Of a stretch of DNA of 64,000 nt, positions 13,047 through 24,300 are shown in pieces. Positions within the stretch are counted from its first letter, which is position 1. Every line of letters starts with the position of its first letter. Source of the DNA: Symsagittifera roscoffensis (Eukaryota; Xenacoelomorpha; Acoela; Convolutidae); assembly GCF_963678635.1 (NCBI RefSeq), contig NC_087070.1, forward strand, positions 52,552,750-52,616,749, in the 5' to 3' direction. Below the pieces are notes generated by a model. The model did no database searches, was not told the DNA's origin, and worked only from the letters and a program-made list of their open reading frames with translations. A program made the translations under genes and the position numbers.

Positions 13047-14491
13047 AAAATAGAAAACTTCTTCAAATTGTTCAAAACTCTAATACTCTTTTGCACCAGC
13101 TAAATTAAATAAAGTTCATACCAATGTAGTAATTTAATTTATAAATTATTTCCCTAAAAGCAGTAATTCTAATAATGATGGAAATTTATAACTTAATTTT
13201 TCCCCAAAACTAGCAGTAAAATTGAAATTCTATGTAGTAAATTGATAAGACGAAAATGCAGTACTAACCTTTTGATATTTCCATTCACTCGCACAAGAAT
13301 TCTATCCATACTCGCACAGCTCGCCCACGAAGAATTGTTTAAATAATGAATTTCAGTTTCAAGCTTTCACACTCAACATTTCTAACACACGATAACACGT
13401 TTCAAACTTTCCTTTAACCCGGTTGGAAAGGAATTATATACTAAACAAAACTAACCAACGCAGCTTACTAAACACCACAACACATAGAATAACAGCATGA
13501 CTAAGAAAAGGAAACCAACGGTACCCAAACCGGATTAACCCAGTTTAAAACTGGATAATTTATTCTTTTGAAGACTATTATAAAGTCTAAGAAAGAAATA
13601 ATAAAACACAAAAAAGTCGAAAGACAAACCCATACCAAAAACAATTTGATTTTTGAAAAAAGGACACAACCAACAAAACATAAGAAAAACCACAATAAAT
13701 CCAACATAAAACGTTATCACACAACAGGACCTCTCACAGAAACCGCACGAAATCATACTCCCACTCCTGGCCTAACCCACCAGAGAGGACGTCCTGAGCA
13801 TGCTCTATAGCCGGCCTAACCCACCGCGCTACATCCACGCTTTGTGACCACACTTCTATTTTTAATAAGAGGTACTCAAGGGTGAGTAACTCTTCAAAAT
13901 AACCGAACTGAAACAAAAAGCTTTTGTGAAAACAACTAACCAAAATCATAATTAAAACACCAAACTAATAAAAGTTTTATAAAATGTAAATTATACCTTG
14001 CAGTATATAGATCAGCATACAACACCAAAGACGAACATCCAAAGACAAAATGACCCCACTACACTCGAAAAAGAATGGCCAACCACAATCAATATGCCGC
14101 CCACAATCACAACTCAAAGGATTTAGAGTACGACTTGACTTCGCAGAAAAGGACTTCATTGAACTAGACCAATGACCACCTCGATGTTCAAGTATACGTA
14201 CAGATCCGAGTAACCAGGCATCCCCTCCACGCACAATCTCCACGCCATTCCCAGACAAGGTCAACCCAAAAGAAGTTCTCTACATGGAACAGAAAAACCT
14301 GACATAGCCAACCATTCTGAAATCAGATGTGAGTTTGTTGCGAAAACCCAGTCGTTGTCATGAGAAGACACAGCGATTGAACCTGGAACTTCTCTAACAC
14401 GAAAACCCAGAAGAATTATGATGTTCCCCAAATACCAACGTCCATCATCCATCCTTTGAATTACAGAAAGACTATTCTAAAAAACTCTGTA
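13047..14491 (+). other. 3' noncoding region of the element, copy A
   Basis: About 1.45 kb without a credible coding frame on either strand. It contains repeated GCAGTAA-type motifs (about 13120-13265) that correspond to the ATTTACTGC series at 22455-22570 in copy B. The rest is alignable with copy B, so it belongs to the element rather than to a later insertion. Confidence 0.6.
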
Positions 14492-14504
14492 AAACCCGGA
14501 TGGG
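14492..14504 (+). other. Candidate polypurine tract, copy A
   Basis: AAAACCCGGATGGG immediately precedes the LTR; the last seven bases (GGATGGG) are nearly all purine and are identical in copy B (21174-21180 reversed). The position fits plus-strand priming, but the tract is short and imperfect. Confidence 0.45.
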
Positions 14505-14914
14505 TGGAACCTGATCTAAACTACATTTTATGATTGAATAAATTAGATATTTCACCATTGTAAAGTATTTAATATTAACCAATCATGATCCATCTAACTA
14601 ACAACCCACTTATTTGTAAGTGCTGAAATTACTTGTAATTTCAGCACCAGAGAGATTTGAATTTAACTTAGGAATTAGTTGACTCTCCAAGAGAACTTCA
14701 GCAGCCGCAATAAACCAGTATACCCTAGATCTATTGAGCCTAGCAGAGACTAGTTAAACAACCTGAGACTAGATAGTATAAGAGTAAGATTAGGACCGGT
14801 ATTAGACTAAGAAGTTGCACGAATCTATCCGGCCGAAAATAAGATAGCGTGACGAGCAGACGGTGTACCCTATCCGAAATTACTCTATGAGTTAACCACC
14901 TCGGTCATAACTCA
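14505..14914 (+). repeat. 3' LTR of copy A (410 bp)
   Basis: Begins TGGAACCTGATC and ends CATAACTCA, so TG...CA. Same length as the copy B LTRs but with clear substitutions, for example the 12 bases just before the terminal ATAACTCA. It contains an inverted repeat GTGCTGAAATTAC/GTAATTTCAGCAC near 14620-14650. The four bases after it are CAAG. Confidence 0.93.
14709..14714 (+). terminator. Candidate polyadenylation signal in LTR, copy A
   Basis: AATAAA in the middle of the LTR; conserved in both copy B LTRs. Would serve 3' end formation of the element transcript. Confidence 0.45.
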
Positions 14915-15216
14915 CAAGAATAGTTTAAACCGTAGGCATAATTTTTTTCGAGTAATTAAAATCCATGGGTACACGCCGCGTTTCGCTCTGTTTCAATCCA
15001 GCGGCGGCGTGAGAAAAAAATTACCGGCGGCGGCGTGACACACAATTCTGATCCTGACCTCAGCTTAACTTCACATCAGTAAACATACATCTTCTTAAAT
15101 TTTGAATCATAAAAAGAAATTCAGAAGAGGCTAGGAACTTAACCTAACTACAACCTGTAAGTTTTAGGCGCACTTAATTTCTGTTTTGTTAGTAATGTTT
15201 TTTTGTTTTGTTTCAG
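14915..15216 (+). other. Host intron sequence between copy A and exon 1
   Basis: No gene. It begins with CAAG, the candidate target duplication of copy A. A short GC-rich repeat (GGCGGCGTGA) occurs twice near 15000-15040, and a polypyrimidine tract leads into TTTCAG at 15211-15216. Confidence 0.6.
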
Positions 15217-15318
15217 CTGAGACGTTGATCCCTGGGACAAAGTACACATACCAACTTGTTAACTTCGATCCTTTTGCCGAGATGGAGTTCTCTCTCGATC
15301 CAATCGTTCTATGCACAA
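15217..15318 (+). CDS. FN3 gene exon 1 of window
   Basis: Acceptor TTTCAG, donor CAA|GTTAGT. Enters and leaves in phase 1. Encodes the end of one FN3 domain (TLIPGTKYTYQL) and the Cys that closes it. Its left neighbour must lie beyond copy A. Confidence 0.8.
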
Positions 15319-18300
15319 GTTAGTTATTGGGTGGGGGGCATCACCGTGGTCGTAAGGACAGAATAAAAGCGACCCCTTGCAAAAACGATCCCTTGCCAAA
15401 GCGACCCCTTGCAAAAACGACCCCTTGCAAAAACGATCCCTTGCAAAATGAAAAGCGGCCCCGAATTAAAAGACCGAATGACAAAAAGTTATACTAGCCC
15501 GCCGTCTGAACTGATCTTTCAACAGCCTGAACAAGAGCGTGACAGTTAAATCATTTTTGGACAGTTAAATAAAACTGATTGGTTTGAAGTTTTCAGCAAA
15601 TCGGCTAGTTTCAATCCGAACTAGACACCCCGCCCCTTGCCATACTTTACCCGATATCAGTTTAAGTATGGGCGTTGAATGGGAACTGCTTTATTTTCAA
15701 TTACTAATTATGCCACTGAAAAAAAATGCCTTACAATTGAAACTTTTTCTATCAAGGGAGAGGAGACGAACAAAGAACCGCTATCCGCAAAGAGCTAAAC
15801 AACCGGATCTCTCCATGAAAAGGTCCTCCTCCTAAACAGCCACCAAATTATATTCCCTCAATTTTACTGAAGTTTTGGATTTTTTTTTGTTTCGGCCATT
15901 TCGACTTTTTTTATGTGTAGCAATAACGGGAAAGAGCTAAGCAGCTCTTATGTTGCTGTCTCATTTGACCTTAAGCTTAAATAGTTCTAACTTGCAGATC
16001 CTGCCGTGCCCACTGCGACTCAGTTCGAGTACAAGACTGTGAATTCCACTGTAGTCGAGTTGTCCTGGAATGCACCTAATCAGGGTTCAGTGACTTATTA
16101 CGAGTTCACGCGCAAAACAGCATCAAACAACGCTACTGATGACACGTCGCAGACCAACGATACCTTCATTTTTTCCAGGTGAAAAACGTTGAAATATACT
16201 TTAGCGCTGCCCTTTCAGGTGCATTGTTGCTAAAGGCTTTCATCTGTAAAAGCGAGTTTTGTTTCAAAATAGAAATTTCTCTGCAAAGCAGTTTTCGAAA
16301 AATTGTGTTTATGTACTAGTGAGTGTTTCTTACGTTGGTGTGGCTCTGTTGTCTCTATCAACTCGGATTAGCTAACTGTGAAGCGTTTTGTTCCTCTGAA
16401 CAAGTTTTCTTCTCTTTTTCGTCTGCTTTGTGATATTTTATACTTCCGCCGTTGCAATTGTCTGGTGTATCTACTAACTACTACTACGGCGTTTATTGTA
16501 CGTTTTCCCGTTGTGACCGTGTTGAAAATTCCCTGTCATAAATTGATCTCGGCTTTGTTTGAAGCTTGAAGCTTCCTTTGATGCTTAGAACGTTTGATTT
16601 TGTTCTGTTATGGTCATTTTGTTTTCATCGAGTCACTCTTTGATACTATGCGTCGCAATTTTAAGACCGTCCTGATTAAATACTCTTGCTTTGAATTCTA
16701 ACACTTAATCGTAGCTTAACACTTAATCTACTTAAGTTAACTTGTCTGGCATATGATTTTTGAAAATTAAGAGTTATTGTGGCACTAGTAACGAGCCTTG
16801 TGGGACTCCACTGGTTACAACCCTTTAACTCGATTCACTTTTTCTTTTTTTGACGAAGTGCTGTCTATCAGTTAACTATGACATATTAAGTTTCAGTAGT
16901 CTGCCTCCAACTCCAGAAGGTTCAAATTATCGTGTAAGGATGTCATGTGGGAATTTTAGAAGACCTTTGCAAATTCAATTAATAACACTGATAAGTGTAA
17001 TAATGTTCCGATTTTCGAAACAAAAGTTACGGAATATTTGTGCTCGGGGTGGGTTTTTTCTTCTTCAGACAAATTTTGAAATTTTAACTAGCCATTTCTG
17101 ACGGAATTTTTGAATATCATTCAAAAGGTATTGTTGTCCTGAGCCTAAGTTTGAAAAAATATTTCACCTGTGATCAATTTCCGTAATGTTATGGGGGTTT
17201 AAAGATTGTCATTTTGGCCAATTTGGGACAATTAACGAGCGATCTATTTCGCGCTATTGACGTGTAAGCGGAGGTTTAATCCGTCTTAGAAATCGTTCCT
17301 AATTGGTTGGGGAAGCTTATTTGCCATAATTGATTTAATACTAGGAGCGAAATCTATCGCTTTGTACTTTATATGGCGTGTGGGGGATGATTAAAAAAAA
17401 TCTCAAATTTTAAATTTTTTTTTCAATTTTTTAATACATTAAATTTTTTCAGGTTATTTTTTGCTCCATAGACTTTGAAAGGCAGTCGGAACATTCAGGG
17501 CTTCGCCCTGATACGAGCAGTCTTGTTTATTCTTTATCGTTAATTCGATATGCATTATACAGAAAGAGAAGTAGCTGTAGAGTTGCTGATCTATTGTCGA
17601 AAGCCAAGTTCATTCTTCTAAAAGTTGTTTTCGACAAGCTCATATTTTTCTTCTAACAAAAGTTTCTCGAAAACTTTTGAGCAGCAGCAAAGCAAGGTTA
17701 TCTACTAATAACAGCTTACATCTGCTCTGTTACCTTCTTTGAGAATGGGTGTCGCTTGACTGATCTTCTATGAGTTTGCATACTTTGCACAAAATTGGAA
17801 CATGCGAGTCAGGGATTTGCATAGCGTAGTGTCAAGTTTCCGATTTTATCATTGCCCGTTGAGTTGTTGCTTTCGAGTGCATTCATTATTGTGCTTAAAT
17901 AGTTTTTCTGGACTTTAGCTGTACTAATTTGAAAGTTTACTTGTAAAGTCGGCATTTTCAGATCTGGGATTCTGAACACGTTGACAAAGTAATCGTTAAA
18001 CTTTGCGCCTTTTCTTTGTTATTTTTTGATCCTTTTCCCATGTATTTGACGACTGATGGTAAATTTTGGTGTTTTCCGGCTACGCTTCAAGTAATTCGAT
18101 TTTCTTATTTTTTTGAAAAGGTTCTTGAGTTGTTTGATATTCCCGCATCCAAGTTTAGGCGTAAGTAATCGATTATAACGGATTATTATGATGATTTTTT
18201 GACAACTATAATTGATTATAATTACCAAAAATAAGTGTTTAAAAGATTTATAATTGATTACAATCGTGATATTTTCCAAGAGATTATAATCTCTTATAAT

Positions 18301-21300
18301 CGATTATAATTGATTATAGTTCTTACAAAAAATCCTTAGAATCAATTATAATCTCTTATTTTGCAAACATTTTGTCAATTCAAAACTATATTCGAATTAT
18401 TTCTTATGAGTTATTGTTTTTGAGTCAATAAGAAAATCTCTAGAAGAGAGATCTCTTGAACACTTTGGTTCTCTGAACACAAAGTTTTACCTCGCAACAA
18501 AAGTTTCTTAGAGATCCTTTCATACTAGTGGAAAGATTCTCGCGGTAGATGAAAAATAAATGTTCCGAATCAATCATGAAACTAAATCAATTTGCTGATA
18601 TGTTTGGGTCGTTAAAAAGCTTAAAATATGTATCACAAAACAACTCTAATGGGGAAGAAATGAAAAAAAAAACCTTAAAAATTTGAATTGATTGGAAAAC
18701 TTTAAAAACCTTTTCCTCATTTTTCATAGGAACCAACGTCTACAAAAAGCATAAAGTATAAGCAGTTTAGATGCAACTTCGAAGACAAAATGAACAAACA
18801 AAAGGGATTAGAATCAATTATAATCGATTAAAATGGATTTTTGTGCAAAACTAACGAATTAGAAATTTGAATAAAATTAATGGATTATAATCAACTATAA
18901 TTGACTATAATTGTATCGAAAAATGGACGAATAAATATTCGATTATAATCGATTATAATGGATTGTAATGAATTATAATTTGATATTAAAAAGAGAGATT
19001 ATGATCGATTAATAATTGATTAAAATCGATTGTTTCTCAATTATAGTAAGACTGGTACTAAAATCGTAATATGGCCGATTATTAACGCTTGATATTGGAT
19101 GCGGGTTGTAGAATGTCGTAATTGAAATTTTAGAAATCATGTAAGGAGTCAGAGCATTTTTCGGTGTTTATATAAAACCATTATACTTATTAATCTTATT
19201 CTTTGGTTGGATTTTGCGTTAAGATTTGGCTTCTATATACAAATTTTTCAAGGTGGTTATCATAATTTGTTCAGCTTGAAATGAAGCATAGTTGAAATTC
19301 GATGTTCATTCCATTCAAGTGCATAATGGCTCTACATTTTGAATTATTTTAAAATAACGTTTTTTAAAAAATTCTGACGTTTAAAACATGGATAATTGCT
19401 GTTTTTTTCTGGCCTTTTTTCCAAAATTTGGTTTGTAATTGGATTTGGTGAGTGCTATGAAAGTTGATTTTTGTTTTTACCAACTGTGTGAAATCATGTC
19501 AAGAGGGATCAAGTGAACAGATTTGAATTCGACGTTTGAACAATTTGCAGACAAAATAATGTTAAAAGTTAACAAGACTGCTCGTATCAGGGCGAAGCCC
19601 TGAATGTTCCGACTGCCTTTTAAGGTTTATTGAGCAGCAGTAATACATAAAAAAAATTAAATGAAATAAAATAAAATGAAATTTTTTTTTCTATAATTTG
19701 AATTTTTTTAATGAAAATCGTCCCCCCACACGCCATATAAAATACAAAAAGATAGATTTCTTTCCTTGTAACAAATCAATTATGGCAAATAAGCTTCGTT
19801 CAACCAATTTGGAACGATTTATAAGACGGATTAAATCTCTCTTACGCGTTAATAGCGCGAAATATATCGCGCGTTAATTGTCCCAAATTGGTCAAAATGG
19901 CAATCTTTAAACTCTCATAACTTTACGAAAAATGATCACAGGTAAAATATCTTTTCCAATTTAAGCTCAGGACAACAATACCTTTTGAATGATAAAAAAA
20001 ATTCCGTCAAAAATGGCTAGTTAAAAAGTCGAAATTTGTCTGAAGAAAAAAAAACCCACCCCGAGCACAAATATTCCGTTACTTTCGTATCGAAAGTCGG
20101 AACAACAAGCGGATTGACAAACTGGAGAGTACCCCTGTGTTTTTTGTTTTCTGCAAAAATTGTATGGAAGAATTTTCTGCCACTTTCTGGAACAGAACGT
20201 CAGACTTGAGCAAGCGGTATATAATTGATCTTTCTGTCCTGATTGGCTTTGAAAAAGTAAAAGTTAAGATCAAATTGGTCTGAAATACTCGTTTTGAACT
20301 TTCACTTCATATTTTCTTAAATTGATTTCAAGTGAAAGACGAAATATAGTTTTATTTAAAAAATTAAACTATGATTTGAAAACTATGGTTTGGTTTGGTT
20401 TCTTTGCTTTGTATTAGTTTAGGAGTACACAGCGTTAAAAATCGAAAAAAGTTTTCCGTAAAGAAAACTCTTGCTTTTAGTTTATCTAAGTTTTTCTCAC
20501 GGTTTTTTTTTTGAACGATACCATCGAAAGAACGTTTTCAATAACCTCGAATTTTCAGTACGTCTGACAATGAAACAAAAAATGTTTTTTTTTTATTTTC
20601 GTAAATAGGTGAAAAGTTCTGAATTATATAAAACTATGGTATTGAAAAATAAAAATGTCAAAGTTGTTTTAAATGTCTTAAAATTTGTCTGAAAATAGTA
20701 ACCGTGAGGGCAAATTTGTGTGCTACTTGCCTGGCAGTTGCCTTTAACATACTATTACGCTTGTGAGTTATGTATGTTGTCTATAACTCATAGAGTAATT
20801 TCGGATAGGGTACACCGTCTGCTCGTCACGCTATCTTATTTTCGGCCGGATAGATTCGTGCAACTTCTTAGTCTAATACCGATCCTAATCTTACTCTTAT
20901 ACTATCTAGTCTCAGGTTGTTTAACTAGTCTCTGCTAGGCTCAATAGATCTAGGGTATACTGGTTTATTGCGGCAGCTGAAGTGCTCGGGAGAGTCCAAC
21001 TATTTTCTAAGTTAAATTCAAATCTCTCTGGTGCTGAAATTACAAGTAACTTCAGCACTTACAAATAAGTGGGTTGTTAGTTAGATGGGTCATGATTGGT
21101 TAATATTAAATACTTTACATTGGTAAAATATCTAATTTATCCAATCATAAAATGTAGTTTAGATCAGGTTCCACCCATCCGGGTTTTACAGAGTTTTTTA
21201 GAATAGTTCTTCTGCAATTCGAAGGATGGATGATGGACGTTGGTTTTTGGCGAACATCATAATTTTCTTCCGTTTCTTCTTTGTTAAAGAAGTTCCAGGA

Positions 21301-24300
21301 AGCTGGAGTTATAAGACGTTGTGTCTTCTAGTGACAACGACTAAGTCTTCGCAACAAACTCAAATCTGATTTCAGAATGGTTGGCTATGTCAGGTTTTTC
21401 TGTTCTGCGTGGAGAACTTCTTTTGTGTCTGATCTAGTTTGGGAATGGCGTGGAGATTGTGCGTGGAGGGGATGCCTGGTTACTCGGATCTGTACGTATA
21501 CTTGAACATCGAGGTGGTCATTGGTCTAGTTCAATGAAGTCCTTTTCTGCGAAGTCAAGTCGTACTCTAAATCCTTTGAGTTGTGATTGTGAGTGGCATA
21601 TCGATTGTGGTTGGCCATTCTCTCTCGAGTGTAGTGGGGTTGTTTTGTCTTTAGATGTTCGTCCTTGGTGTTGTATTCTGATCTATGTATTGCATAATGT
21701 AATTTACATTTTATAAAACATTTATTAGTTTAATATTTTTTAATTATGATTTTAGTTAGTTGTTTTCACAAAAGCTTTTTGTTTTAGTTCGGTTATTTTG
21801 AAGAGTTACTCACCCTTGAGTAGCTCTTATTAAAAATAGAGGTGTGGTCACAAAGCGTGGATGTAGCGCGGTGGGTTAGGCCGGCTATAGAGCATGCTCA
21901 GGACGTCCTTCCTGGTGGGTTAGGCCAGGAGTGGGAGTATGATTGCATGCGGTTTTTGTGAGAGGTCCTGTTATGTGACAACGTTTTATGTTGGGTTTGT
22001 TGTGGTTTTTCTTATGTTTTGTTGGTTGTGTCCTTTTTTCAAAAATCAAATTGTTTGTGGTATGGGTTTGTCTTTCGACTTTTTTGTGTTTTATTATTTC
22101 TTTCTTAGACTTTATAATAGTCTTCAAAAGAATAAATTATCCAGTTTTAAACTGGGTTAATCCGGTTTGGGTACCGTTGGTTTCCTTTTCTTAGTCATGC
22201 TGTTATTCTATGATTTGTGGTATTTAGTAAGCTGCGTTGGTTAGTTTTGTTTAGTATATGATTCCTTTCCAACCGGGTTAAAGGAAAGTTTGAAACATGT
22301 TATTATATGTTAGAGTTGTTGAGTGTGAAAACTTGAAACTGAAATTCATTATTTTAAACAATTCTTCGTGGGCGAGCTGTGCGAGTGTGGATAGAATTTC
22401 TGTGCGAATGAATGAAAATATCAAAAGGTTAGTACTGCATTTGCATTTTATTAATTTACTGCATAGAATTTGGAAATTTACTGCTAGTTATGGGGGAATT
22501 TTAAGTTACAAATTTTCATCATAATTAGATTTACTGCTTGTGGGGAAAATTTTAGAAATGAATTTACTGCATTGGTATTAAATTTATAAATTTATAAGTG
22601 TAAGAGATTAATAGAATTTTTGAAATCTGTTTGATGAAATTTGCGATTTTTATTTGTCTTTTGTGGTTTTTGTAGGTGATTGTCGGATGAAGGCTAAAAA
22701 TCTAAAGAAAACATGGATAAAGTATGGTGAGTTTTTTAATATTTTAATTAGTTAGTAATATTCATTTAATTCATACTTACCTGTTAGTCGTCGGGGAAAA
22801 AACCGTGGGGGAAGATGTCGTGGATGAGATCGGAAGTTGTTAGTAGTTTAGCTAAGATGCGGATGATATTTTTAGTCTGAAGCAGTGGCCAAAGCAATTG
22901 AAGTGCCTTGATAGTGGTTATTTCTTCAGTGCCAACTGCAAACTCATAAGGTGTGTTTTGGATTAGATTATATAATTTGTGATTGAATTTAGTGTTGTGG
23001 ATGAATTCTAAAATTGGGATTTCTATAGGTTGTACAAACTCGTGCGGGATAAGGAAGGGTCGGGATTCTTCGGCGTTGAAGGTCTTGGTGATGGGACAGA
23101 AGATGTACATTTGGGTTATGGGATCATAATTGCGAAGAATACCATGAAGGTTAGTATTTTTAATGCAATATGTGAAATTTAGGAAAAATGGTGAAGTGTA
23201 TTTGGAATTAATGAATTGAAAACGATGGTGTGGTTGTCTAGAGGGTGTGTGTAGGTCAAAGTGATTTTGGATGAAGCGATAATAACTATATGTGTGGGTT
23301 TGTTTAGTGCGCAACATAATATCGTGTGAGCAGTGTAAATTTCTTTCGTGTGGTGCAAGGAAATGAAAGGTTAGTGAAAATATTTGGAAGCGTTCTTTAA
23401 AACTTTCGTATGCTTGTGTCTGTTAATGCTTCTGAAATAATGTGATCAAACTTTCGGTCGAAGATGTTTAGTGTAAATATATATGGTGTCTTGATGAAAA
23501 ATTTCTCAGTAATTTGTGGATTAGCGAAGCGATCGTCGTCTAAGAATTGATCTTGGTTAGCTCTGATGATGTTGTGATCATAGTATTCGAGTGTATATTC
23601 GTTAGCTCTAGGTGCAGTGTGTGTTTTTAGTGATTTTTTATATCCAACGTAAGTAAATTGTCTAGCGGTTAGTGGTGTAGTGAGTCGATATAGCATGTCC
23701 GTATTTCGCTCTATATCGATGTGAGTGTTAGATAAAGGTAAGCAAAGAGGGTTAGTAAAATGATAATATGAGGTCCAAGAGAGAGTGGGCATTAAAACGT
23801 ATTCATCTACAAAGTTGCGTGTTTCGTTAGTGTCGTGGGGGGTGTTTAAGGTGTATTGTGGGAATGAGGGTAAGGTGATGGCTAAAAATTCTTTTGTGTT
23901 AGTATGCTTGGGGTGGTTGATGTATTCACGGGCTGTTCCTGGTTTTGCTGGGAAAGGATGGTTGGGGAACTTTCTTTTAAAAGTGCGGTAAGCTCTATTA
24001 GTGTTGAGTGAAGATTCAGTTGATGTGGATGATGGTGCTAATGATTCAGTATAATTTGAAGAGGGTGTAGGGGTAGGGGGGTTGGATGAATTTATTGTGG
24101 AGGAGATTTGGTTTATTGTTGGGGTATGGAGGTGGTAGGGTTGTTGTTGAAGGGTAATAAAATTATCTAGCTCTGGGGAGATTCGGGGGGTGTCTGGAGA
24201 ATGAGATGATTGGTCAGAATGAAGTGAGGAGTAGGTTGGGGTAACTTGGGAAGCATAAGAGGGTGTGGAAGTGATTGGGTCAGGGTTATTGGATAATATG

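Larger units (their letters stand above)
1..14914 (+). mobile_element. Env-bearing Ty3/gypsy-type LTR retroelement, copy A (5' truncated by window edge, decayed)
   Basis: The window opens inside gag and runs through protease, RT, RNase H, integrase, two small hydrophobic ORFs, a Met-less ORF, env and a further ORF to a 410-bp 3' LTR ending at 14914. The integrase-last order and the RT and GPY/F motifs place it in the Ty3/gypsy group. Compared with the inverted copy at 20764-36548 it is clearly older: nonsense codons at 239, 2726, 3605 and 10153, a +1 frameshift near 3640, an in-frame 36-nt RNase H deletion near 4010, an 11-nt deletion near 11337 and a Tyr-to-Asp change in the RT active site. 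The 5' LTR and the N-terminal part of gag lie outside the window. The coding strand is strikingly A-rich and G-poor. Confidence 0.95.

Noticed and set aside
21450-22194. Plus-strand open frames in the copy B 3' region (for example 21450-21716 and 21988-22194), some mirrored in copy A
   Set aside because: They exist in both copies only because the underlying DNA is homologous; they are antisense to the element, show no conserved start context or composition, and lie in noncoding sequence.
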